64,000 nt of DNA from Natronoflexus pectinivorans (GTDB taxonomy: Bacteria > Bacteroidota > Bacteroidia > Bacteroidales > Marinilabiliaceae). Position 1 is the stretch's first letter; every line of letters starts with the position of its first letter. Where the stretch lies: assembly GCF_004345615.1 (NCBI RefSeq), contig NZ_SLWK01000010.1:62001-126000 (forward strand), given 5' to 3'. Under the pieces are notes generated by a model, which ran no database searches, was not told where the DNA came from, and saw only the letters and a list, made by a program, of their open reading frames with translations. Made by a program: the position numbers and the translations under genes. Shown here in pieces: positions 57,519 to 64,000 of the stretch.

Positions 57519-58343
57519 ATGGGGATAGAAAAGGGGATATTTCAGCGAACTGAGTTGCTCATGGGCAAAATGCGCATGGAAGCAATTGCGACAAAAAAAG
57601 TGATTATTTTCGGAATTGGCGGAGTGGGTAGCTGGTGCGCTGAGAGTTTAATCAGAACGGGCATTCATCACCTCACCATTGTCGATTCAGACCGGGTGTG
57701 TGTAACCAATATTAACCGACAATTGCATGCCACATCCAAAACCGTTGGCGAGGTAAAAACTGAAGTTTTAAAAAAGCGGTTGTTGGAAATAAATCCAAAA
57801 GCAAGCATTACTGCCATACAAAAAATTTATAATCAGGAAAATCACGCCTCTTTTGAACTAGAGAAATACGATTACATCATTGATGCCATCGACAGTTTGG
57901 GCAGTAAAATTCACCTCATCAGAATGGCCACCAGAACCAATGCCAAATTGTTTTCATCCATGGGAGCTTCATTAAAAATTGACCCCACCCGCATAAAAGT
58001 GGCTGAATTTTGGGATGTAAAAGGTTGTCCGCTCGGCTCCAGGGTAAGAAAAATGATTCGCAAAGGCGACCTTCCGGCTAAAAAATTCCTTTGCGTTTAC
58101 AGCGATGAACTTTTGGAAAATGCAGGAGAAGGCTCCAGTTGTGGCACAACTGCTTGTCTTTGTCCGAAAGCCGTTGTCGCACCGGGTGACCCGGAGCTGG
58201 CCAACCACGAATGGTGCAGCAAAAAAGCTGTAATAAATGGTACTGCAGCACATATCACTTCAATATTTGGGTTTACCATTGCAGGGTTGGTGGTTCAGGA
58301 TATTTACCATGAAGTGGAAAAAGTTGAGGTTGCTTGTTGTTAG
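57519..58343 (+). CDS. tcdA: tRNA threonylcarbamoyladenosine dehydratase (TcdA/CsdL)
   Basis: The 274-residue protein is a ThiF/E1-like enzyme with the nucleotide-binding VIIFGIGGVGSWCAESLIRTGI, DSDRVCVTNINRQLHATSKTVG and FSSMGASLKIDPTRIKVA. It uses ATP to cyclise t6A37 in tRNA to ct6A. The C-terminus has Cys-rich parts (GEGSSCGTTACLCPKAV) similar to the family. Its start near 57519 is preceded by A/T-rich sequence without a clear Shine-Dalgarno. Confidence 0.92.
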   Translation: MGIEKGIFQRTELLMGKMRMEAIATKKVIIFGIGGVGSWCAESLIRTGIHHLTIVDSDRVCVTNINRQLHATSKTVGEVKTEVLKKRLLEINPKASITAIQKIYNQENHASFELEKYDYIIDAIDSLGSKIHLIRMATRTNAKLFSSMGASLKIDPTRIKVAEFWDVKGCPLGSRVRKMIRKGDLPAKKFLCVYSDELLENAGEGSSCGTTACLCPKAVVAPGDPELANHEWCSKKAVINGTAAHITSIFGFTIAGLVVQDIYHEVEKVEVACC

Positions 58344-58441
58344 GGTTTATAGTTTTGAGTTCAGGGTTTTGGGTTTTAAGTTTTGGGTTTTAAGTTTAAA
58401 GTTTAAGGTTTCGGAGCGTAGCGGAGTCCCGCATAGCGGGA
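58344..58441. repeat. G/T-rich tract plus hairpin
   Basis: Repeats of GGGTTTT, TTTTAAG and TTTGGG fill 58344-58410. A TCCCGC-ATA-GCGGGA hairpin lies at 58427-58441. This texture resembles 7815-7870 and 57301-57340. Confidence 0.55.
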
Positions 58442-58464
58442 AAGGTTGACTACTACCCTAAACC

Positions 58465-58635
58465 CTACTCCTTTTCGGGAGCTACCTGAGCCATATCAAA
58501 TTTACCGACCTTGTAAAGGGAGTTTTCGCTCTCGAATTGGCTAAATCGACAAGGGCATGGTTTAAAAACACTACAGCTGGAGAACAAAAGCAGAAGTATA
58601 AACAACCGTAAAGATATTTTAATATATTGCCGCAT
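58465..58635 (-). CDS. very small lipoprotein (56 aa) with Cys-rich N-terminus
   Basis: MRQYIKISLRLFILLLLFSSC gives a lipobox with Cys at 21, followed by SVFKPCPCRFSQFESENSL with two further Cys in CPC. The ORF runs 56 codons to a TAG and ends in MAQVAPEKE. Order and quality of the signal support a real gene. A -33-like TTG and a weak TATTCTTA are upstream. Its mature part resembles the 42-residue lipoprotein at 55.8 kb in having a Cys-Pro motif soon after the lipidated Cys, suggesting one small family. Function unknown. Confidence 0.65.
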   Translation of the reverse strand: MRQYIKISLRLFILLLLFSSCSVFKPCPCRFSQFESENSLYKVGKFDMAQVAPEKE

Positions 58636-58812
58636 TTTGAGGTAATTAAGAATACTATCTTTTATACTTAGATTTCAATTTAAAAGTTTCATGATTATAA
58701 TTTTTCCCGATGAAATTTTCGAGATTTCTCCCTTTGGTCGAAAAGACTAAGCTTTCGTGGTATATTGCTTTGAATGGGGTTCGTGTGAAAGGCATTACGG
58801 TTAATTTAGTTA

Positions 58813-59042
58813 CGTTAGCCCTGATATCTTCGTAGCAGATAAACATCTATCCAAAGTACCCAAGGGGCGTTAGCCCTGGCATCTAACCTACAAAGTTACA
58901 AATCACCACAAATCAGTAAGGTTCATTTTTAATCTGCTCCCCATTCCAAATGCACAATTAATCTTTTAGATTTCAGGGCTACCGCCCCTCTGGTTACTAC
59001 GCTTGATGCTTAATTCTACGAAGATTACAGGGCTACGCCCCT
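58813..59042. repeat. four copies of a GGGGCG-TAGCCCTG repeat as two nested inverted pairs
   Basis: Copies are at 58813-58835 (CGTTAGCCCTGATATCTTCG), 58863-58883 (AGGGGCGTTAGCCCTGGCAT), 58969-58989 (inverted) and 59016-59042 (inverted). The outer pair shares TAGCCCTG..ATCTTCGTAG at 18 of 20 positions. The inner pair shares AGGGGCG.TAGCCCTG at most positions. Confidence 0.72.
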
Positions 59043-59266
59043 GAGATACAGCAAATCAAAAACCATCAGTTGTCATCACAATATTTGCATTGTCAATAAT
59101 CATCCTCTTATGTGTCGGATGGCAACCATCATGGATGTTTCACGTGTTTACAACTTGTGTTCCCAATGATTCGGGAGAACTTGCCAGATAATCATCAAAA
59201 TTTGCGAGAACAAATATCAAGTAAAACCAGAATTATCTCCAGCGCTCCCCCCAAGCCCGTTCGGCC

Positions 59267-59392
59267 GAGACTTCGGTGTGAGACTTCGGTGTGAGACTTC
59301 GGTGTGAGCTCAGTCGAACACTCAGTCGAACACTCAGTTGAACACTCAGTCGAACACTCAGTCGAAGCCAATGGGAAAAGCCAATGGGAAAA
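59267..59392. repeat. three adjacent tandem arrays with 12-13 base units
   Basis: GAGACTTCGGTGT repeated three times (59267-59305), then GAGCTCAGTCGAA, then CACTCAGTCGAA four times (59319-59366, one with TTGAA), then GCCAATGGGAAAA twice (59367-59392). The words GACTTCGG and CTCAGTCGAA are the halves of the REP-like sequences common in Bacteroidota. Confidence 0.85.
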
Positions 59393-59520
59393 GCCAAACG
59401 CACTATTCAATCCCATTTTTAACTTGTTCATGTATCTCGCATCAGCATTTTACGACAATTTCATAATTCCGGCAGACTTATAAATACATAATTTTGTAGA
59501 TTTGTGCAAAACCCAAAGGC

Positions 59521-60480
59521 ATGGCACTTTTAATCACACTTACAATTACCATCATTTTGCAGTTTTTTGCGGCCGCCGTAGCTGTAAAACTTACCAGGGT
59601 TACAAAATATAACCTCTCATGGATTCTGATTTCATTTGGATTCATTTTTATGGCAGTGCAAAGGTTAGCCGAATTACTGCCTTTTATTGCCGATGTTGAA
59701 CCTCAAACTTACCGGCTATTCTATATTTGGCTTGGAGCCATTACCAGCCTGTTTTTTGCCGGAGGGGTATTTCTAATACAGAAAATCTTTCAGTACATGA
59801 AAGAGGTTGAAATGCAAACACGTAACCAGGAGAAAGCTCTTCTCAATGCCATCATTCAGGCCGAAGAGCGGGAGCGTCGCCGTTTTGCCACAGAAATCCA
59901 CGACGGTCTCGGACCGTTGTTATCGACCATCAAAATGTCCATCAGTTCATTGGCAGCAAATGAGGCAAACGATGCCAACCTATCAGTTATAAAAAACACC
60001 AACATTGCCATTGGCGAGGCCATTAAAAGTGTGCAGGAAATTTCAAACAACCTGAGTCCGCACATGCTTAAAAACTTCGGTGTGGCAAAAGCCATCCGAA
60101 ACTTCATCAATAAAGTGAACCAGAGTAAAGGACTAAAAGTAACGTTAAAAACCAATGCTCTTGACATCAGATTTCCGGAAGGCATAGAGATATTGGTTTA
60201 CCGTTCGGTTTGTGAGCTTATAAATAACACCATAAAGCACTCCGAGGCCACAAAGGTTGAAATAGACTTCCAGGTAAGAAACAGCTTAATTGAGTTGAAA
60301 TACAAAGACAATGGAGTTGGATTTGATACTCAAAACCTGTTTGCAGATAAAAAAGATTCGGGCACCGGGTATTTTAACATGTTCAGTCGAATAAAATCAC
60401 TTCACGGAACCATGGAGGTGTTTTCAAACAAAAACAAAGGCGTTTATGTAATCATAACAATTCCGGCAAATGAAAAATGA
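59521..60480 (+). CDS. two-component sensor histidine kinase, NarX/DegS-type
   Basis: The 319-residue protein has three N-terminal membrane helices (about residues 1-20, 30-50, 75-95), a coiled linker (EVEMQTRNQEKALLN), a HisKA_3 dimerisation region with the phosphorylated His in RRRFATEIHDGLGPLL (about residue 127) and a HATPase domain with ELINNTIKHSEA and DNGVGFD and GTGYFNMFSRIKSLHG. There is no obvious sensor domain beyond the helices, so it probably reads a membrane-related signal. TAGATTTG (59497-59504) may be its -7 element. It overlaps its response regulator gene by 11 bases. Confidence 0.92.
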   Translation: MALLITLTITIILQFFAAAVAVKLTRVTKYNLSWILISFGFIFMAVQRLAELLPFIADVEPQTYRLFYIWLGAITSLFFAGGVFLIQKIFQYMKEVEMQTRNQEKALLNAIIQAEERERRRFATEIHDGLGPLLSTIKMSISSLAANEANDANLSVIKNTNIAIGEAIKSVQEISNNLSPHMLKNFGVAKAIRNFINKVNQSKGLKVTLKTNALDIRFPEGIEILVYRSVCELINNTIKHSEATKVEIDFQVRNSLIELKYKDNGVGFDTQNLFADKKDSGTGYFNMFSRIKSLHGTMEVFSNKNKGVYVIITIPANEK

Positions 60481-61126
60481 CAGAGAAAAAATTAAGGTAT
60501 TTTTGGTGGATGACCACACCCTTTTCTTAAACGGCCTTGCCATGCTGTTAAGCTCCATGCCGGAAATGGAAATCATTGGCAAAGCCTTTAATGGCAAAGA
60601 GTTTATCGAAAAACTCCCTGATAACATGCCGGATGTGGTATTGATGGATATTGCCATGCCTGAAATGGATGGCATAGAAGCAACCCGAAGAGCACTGGAA
60701 ATCAACCCGCAATTAAAAATCATAACGCTTTCGATGTATGATGACCAGGAATATTATACCAAAATGGTTCAATGCGGTGTAAATGGTTTCATACTAAAGG
60801 ACAGTGATATACAGGAGGTTCGAAATGCTATTTCCACCGTTGCCGACGGTGGAAACTATTTCTCCCACGAATTACTGCGAAACCTGATTCTTACCCAAAA
60901 ACAAAAAGAACATCATAGCACCACCGAAGACGACCTCTCCGGCAGAGAACTGGAGATACTTATTGAAATTTGTCAGGGGCTTTCCAACAACGATATTGCC
61001 GAAAAGCTCTTCATCAGCAAACGTACCGTTGAGAAACACCGGGCCAACATCCTTCTAAAAACAGAATGTAAAAACACGGCCAGTCTTGTGGTTTATGCAA
61101 TTAAAAACCAGTTAATTGAAATATAA
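60470..61126 (+). CDS. NarL/FixJ-family response regulator
   Basis: The 218-residue protein has a receiver domain with the acidic pair VDDHTLF, phosphoacceptor Asp in VVLMDIAMPEMDGIEA (about residue 56), and Lys in ILKDSDI. A LuxR-type DNA-binding domain follows at about residues 150-210 with LSGRELEILIEICQGLSNNDIAEKLFISKRTVEKHRANIL. It is phosphorylated by the preceding kinase and probably activates the iron-sulfur operon 95 bases downstream (inference from a heptamer pair there). Confidence 0.93.
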   Translation: MKNDREKIKVFLVDDHTLFLNGLAMLLSSMPEMEIIGKAFNGKEFIEKLPDNMPDVVLMDIAMPEMDGIEATRRALEINPQLKIITLSMYDDQEYYTKMVQCGVNGFILKDSDIQEVRNAISTVADGGNYFSHELLRNLILTQKQKEHHSTTEDDLSGRELEILIEICQGLSNNDIAEKLFISKRTVEKHRANILLKTECKNTASLVVYAIKNQLIEI

Positions 61127-61140
61127 ATAGGTATTTATAC

Positions 61141-61196
61141 TACCTCTATATACGTATTTCCTCCCATTATAATAGGAGAAAACAAGGCTACTTTTG
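61141..61196 (+). promoter_or_regulatory. candidate regulator-binding site and -7 element before hdrC
   Basis: TACCTCT-AT-ATACGTA (61141-61156) fits the NarL 7-2-7 pattern TACYYMT-N2-AKRRGTA at all but one position. It lies about 33 bases before TACTTTTG (61189-61196), which matches the Bacteroidota -7 box. No TTG -33 box is visible, as expected for an activated promoter. The NarL pattern comes from E. coli, so the match is suggestive only. Confidence 0.45.
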
Positions 61197-61220
61197 ATTT
61201 GCTAAACCAAATCGAAAACA

Positions 61221-61871
61221 ATGGTCAGTTATTTCTCTCTCCTGAAGCAGGACATCAGGTTCATTGAAGGCTTAAATGCCTGTATGAATTGCGGTGTTTG
61301 CACCGCAATTTGTCCGGCGGCTGCCTATTTCGACTACGACCCCCGAAAAATTTGTCAGGATATTCAGACAAAAGACAATTCAACCATCGAATCGATATTA
61401 AAAAGCGATGATATCTGGATGTGTGGACAGTGTCTTTCATGTAAAACCCGTTGTCCGCGGGACAACACGCCGGGTTACATCATACAAGTATTACGCAAAG
61501 TATCGCAAAAAACCGGACTGTTTGTTCACTCTTCGTTGGGACGTCAGCAACTTCAGATAAAGCGAACCATTGGGCACAGCATTTTAGAAACAGGGTACTG
61601 TGTACATCCCAAACTGGTAAAACCGGAGTTACATCCCGAACAGGGACCTGTTTGGGAGTGGGTTCTGGAAAACGGCGAAGAACTCTACAAACAATGCGGT
61701 TCAAACTACTATAAACCAGGAGAAGGCGGCGTTCGCAAGATTGATGAAAACACTTTATCCGAGCTCCACTCCATTTTTGAGGAGACCGGAGCCATGGAGT
61801 TGTTTGATGATATTGAGAAAGGGATGGAAAAACATCATCAATCCAAGGCAAAACATGCAGAGAGGGAATAA
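61221..61871 (+). CDS. hdrC: heterodisulfide reductase subunit C-like 4Fe-4S protein
   Basis: The 216-residue protein carries two classical [4Fe-4S] motifs, CMNCGVCTAICPAA (about residue 20) and CGQCLSCKTRCPRD (about residue 72). This is the HdrC layout. A charged C-terminal tail of about 90 residues follows. HdrC passes electrons between HdrA and HdrB. It is the first gene of a probable hdrCBA operon with 66 bases to hdrB. In Bacteroidota, soluble HdrABC sets are thought to link electron bifurcation or disulfide reduction to hydrogenase or other partners. Confidence 0.88.
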   Translation: MVSYFSLLKQDIRFIEGLNACMNCGVCTAICPAAAYFDYDPRKICQDIQTKDNSTIESILKSDDIWMCGQCLSCKTRCPRDNTPGYIIQVLRKVSQKTGLFVHSSLGRQQLQIKRTIGHSILETGYCVHPKLVKPELHPEQGPVWEWVLENGEELYKQCGSNYYKPGEGGVRKIDENTLSELHSIFEETGAMELFDDIEKGMEKHHQSKAKHAERE

Positions 61872-61937
61872 CACACATCATGCTCCTGAAATTTGAGAAA
61901 AATTTATGACAGCACTTAAATCCAAAATAACACCATC

Positions 61938-62987
61938 ATGTTAAAAACATGGAATGAATACCAAAAACAGGTTCCCGATGACCATTTTTTCTATGTACGG
62001 AGTTGTATCAGACAAACATTTTTTCCGGGTTCGGAAACAATGCTTCTGAGAATACTTCGGGAACATCTCAATAAAGATGTGTTTGAAGACCCACGTCATA
62101 CCACCTGCACCGGAATAGGTTATCACTCCGATATCATTCCCCTTGAAACAATTATGACGGTGGTTGGCCGGCAGTTGGCACTAATGACCGAAGCCGGATA
62201 CAAAAACCTGTTGGTATCGTGTGTCACTTCCTTTGGCATTTACCTGGAAATGTTGGATATGTGGAAACATTTTCCGGAAAAGCTGGAAGAGACCAGAAAT
62301 GCACTTAGAAAATCCACTAACAGGGAATTTGAGATACCCGAATCGGTTTCGCATGCTTCGGATGTAATTTTTCATTTTAAGGATGAAATCAGGGAAAAAT
62401 CAAATCTGAAACTTATAAACAAACTAACTGGTCAACCACTAAAAGTGGTTGACCATATAGGCTGCCATTACGCAAAAATATTTCCTCACGAAGGTTTTGG
62501 AGGGGCTGAATTTCCATCAGTTTTATCCGGACTGATTAAAACATGGGGCGGGGAAATGATTGATTATCCTGAAAGACGTCACTGTTGCGGATTTGGTTTT
62601 CGTCACTACCTGGTACAGGAGAACAGAGGATACTCTATCTCAAATGCCAAAATAAAATTTGAATCCATGGCTCCATACAAGCCGGATTTCATCATTGCCA
62701 ATTGTCCAGGCTGCGCCATGTTTCTGGATAAATGGCAATACACTTTGGCCGAAATGACAGGAAAAACCTACGACACAGAAAGCAATGGAATACCGGTTTT
62801 GACCTACGAAGAACTGGCCGGATTAATGCTTGGCCATAACCCCTGGCAAATGGGAATGCAAATGCACCAAATTAACGTGGAACCCCTTTTGGAAAAACTG
62901 GGTTATAAATATACCAAAAAGGAGAAATTTTACCTGGCAGGAAAACCAACCAAATCGCCATCGGCTTGTTCAGTGCTGATGGCTTAA
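61938..62987 (+). CDS. hdrB: heterodisulfide reductase subunit B-like (CCG domain) protein
   Basis: The 349-residue protein has the CCG-type Fe-S ligand set in its C-terminal half: GCHYAK, RHCCGFG, NCPGCAMF, spaced C-x39-CC-x38-CxxC. This resembles the CCG motif of HdrB that binds a noncubane [4Fe-4S] cluster where the disulfide is reduced. The N-terminal half has only remnants of the first CCG motif: TTCTGIG instead of CCG, and VSCVTSF instead of CxxC. One cluster is therefore expected. It lies between hdrC and hdrA and would be the catalytic subunit. Confidence 0.85.
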   Translation: MLKTWNEYQKQVPDDHFFYVRSCIRQTFFPGSETMLLRILREHLNKDVFEDPRHTTCTGIGYHSDIIPLETIMTVVGRQLALMTEAGYKNLLVSCVTSFGIYLEMLDMWKHFPEKLEETRNALRKSTNREFEIPESVSHASDVIFHFKDEIREKSNLKLINKLTGQPLKVVDHIGCHYAKIFPHEGFGGAEFPSVLSGLIKTWGGEMIDYPERRHCCGFGFRHYLVQENRGYSISNAKIKFESMAPYKPDFIIANCPGCAMFLDKWQYTLAEMTGKTYDTESNGIPVLTYEELAGLMLGHNPWQMGMQMHQINVEPLLEKLGYKYTKKEKFYLAGKPTKSPSACSVLMA

Positions 62988-63001
62988 ATTAAGAAAAAAA
63001 C

Positions 63002-64000
63002 ATGCAACAACCAACAGTCAGCATTATTGGAGCAGGGCCGGCAGGACTAAATGCAGCAATCAGCCTGGCAAAAATGGAGATAAGAGTTAACCTGTTTGAA
63101 AAACAGGTTAAACCGGGCGGACAACTCTCCCACTGGCACACTTTGTTTCCTGATATGTACGATGCTAAAACGCTGCTGAAATCAACCATCAATGAAATCA
63201 GCCACCCACACATAAAGCTATATACAACGGTAAATATTAGACAAATAAAGAGGCAAAACAACCAATGGATTATTTCATCAGATGGAAACCAGGAATTTAT
63301 ATCAGATGCTGTGATAATAACATCCGGGTTCAACCTATTTGATGCCACCAAAAAAGAGGAATACGGATATGGTATTTATCCACAGGTTATAACCTCTTTA
63401 GAGTTGGAACAGATGTTTAACGGGCGGCGTGAATGGCCGTTTTCAAAAGACATTGAGGCACCCAAAGCCGGATTTGTTCATTGCGTGGGTTCACGTGACA
63501 CCAAATGCGGAAACAACTGGTGCAGCAAGGTTTGTTGTGTGAAGGCGGTAAAACAGGCCATTGAATTTAAAAAGCAGTTCCCAAAAGCCGAGGTGAGCTG
63601 TTTTTATATGGATTTGCGCATGTTTGGTAAAGGTTACGAAGAGCTTTACATGAAAGCTCAGGTTGATTTCAACATCCAGTTCATCAGGGGTCGTTTGTCC
63701 GAAGCTTCGCCATCAAACGGGAATAAAGTACATGTAAAAGCTGAGGACACACTGATGAACCGACCATTAAAGCAAAATTTGGACATGTTGGTTTTAATGG
63801 TTGGAATGACCCCGGCAATATGGCTGAATCAACACGCAGAGCGCATTGATTTTGAAAAACCAAAATTTAAGCAGGGATTTATAAACCCGGTTGAGAACTA
63901 CCAGAGCACTATCTATCAGAATACACCGGGAGTTTTTGCTGCAGGCACTTGTAAGGGGCCGGCATCGTTGATTGATGTGATTCAGGATGCAAAAGCTACG
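63002..64000 (+). CDS. hdrA: HdrA-like FAD-dependent subunit, incomplete at the right edge
   Basis: The frame starts at ATG 63002 and stays open to the window's end, 333 residues. The FAD-binding start SIIGAGPAGLNAAISLAKM and EKQVKPGGQL are near the N-terminus. HdrA/QmoA-type features are CVGSRDTKCGNNWCSKVCCVKAVKQ and MDLRMFGKGYEELYMKA. The N-terminal iron-sulfur domain of methanogen HdrA is absent. It is the electron-bifurcating or electron-input partner of HdrBC. The rest of the gene and any MvhD-like partner are off the right edge. Confidence 0.88.
   Translation, partial: MQQPTVSIIGAGPAGLNAAISLAKMEIRVNLFEKQVKPGGQLSHWHTLFPDMYDAKTLLKSTINEISHPHIKLYTTVNIRQIKRQNNQWIISSDGNQEFISDAVIITSGFNLFDATKKEEYGYGIYPQVITSLELEQMFNGRREWPFSKDIEAPKAGFVHCVGSRDTKCGNNWCSKVCCVKAVKQAIEFKKQFPKAEVSCFYMDLRMFGKGYEELYMKAQVDFNIQFIRGRLSEASPSNGNKVHVKAEDTLMNRPLKQNLDMLVLMVGMTPAIWLNQHAERIDFEKPKFKQGFINPVENYQSTIYQNTPGVFAAGTCKGPASLIDVIQDAKAT

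Noticed and set aside
58655-58846. 63-codon minus-strand ORF just upstream of the 56-residue lipoprotein
   Set aside because: Its first codons are one copy of the TAGCCCTG repeat, and no domain is visible.
59195-59431. 78-codon minus-strand ORF with repeated Glu-Cys-Ser-Thr
   Set aside because: The peptide repeat is only the translation of the 12-base tandem array.

Overview
The window looks like the chromosome of a member of the Bacteroidota, probably an environmental, anaerobe-related lineage of the Bacteroidales/Marinilabiliales type (inference). The signs are lipoprotein signals ending in (F/S)SGC or SSC, start sites that mostly lack Shine-Dalgarno sequences, promoters of the form TTG-N19/20-TAnnTTTG (clearest upstream of the SRP RNA and of gap), and typical families such as DUF4199, PD40/TPR periplasmic proteins, DUF4369-TlpA thioredoxins, pRiA4b ORF-3-like proteins and a Bacteroidota-type small SRP RNA. 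I see no transposase, phage gene or CRISPR array.

Layout. 1-13.5 kb is transport. It holds an RND drug-type pump with the tail of its adaptor, a methyltransferase, an SGNH esterase lipoprotein, an mgtC-mgtE magnesium pair, and a three-gene heavy-metal RND system (adaptor, pump, TolC). katG follows convergently. 16.4-22.4 kb is an A/T-richer defence island: an XRE regulator, type III methyltransferase (mod), a dinD gene broken by one in-frame stop, and type III restriction subunit (res), linked by overlapping start/stop codons and bordered by noncoding flanks that share short motifs. 22.6-28.5 kb has an S9 peptidase, a DUF302 lipoprotein, a freestanding archaeal-type threonyl-tRNA synthetase editing domain, and an envelope-related run (WaaP-like kinase, amidase, nucleotidyltransferase). 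28.6-40.9 kb holds nth, zupT, alkaline phosphatase, sialate O-acetylesterase, a PD40 protein, AMP nucleosidase, holA, rhomboid, a class IV aminotransferase and yqgE.

At 41.4-41.8 kb an RNA operon on the minus strand reads SRP RNA, tRNA-Thr, tRNA-Tyr, tRNA-Gly, with a recognisable promoter and terminator. 42-50 kb has a glycosyltransferase group, miaA, an outer-membrane barrel, dps and a radical SAM protein with a Tat-like leader. 50.5-58.4 kb holds aconitase, a barrel protein with an acidic Asp/Phe repeat, gap, a TlpA-like lipoprotein and tcdA. Two very small lipoprotein genes (42 and 56 aa) lie in the intergenic regions. The spacers at 48.4-49.3, 57.1-57.5 and 58.3-59.5 kb are packed with short palindromic, inverted and tandem repeats.

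59.5-64 kb holds a histidine kinase/NarL-type regulator pair followed by a heterodisulfide-reductase-like hdrC-hdrB-hdrA set that runs off the right edge. A NarL-like heptamer pair lies just upstream of a -7 element before hdrC, so the two-component pair may control this electron-transfer operon (inference).
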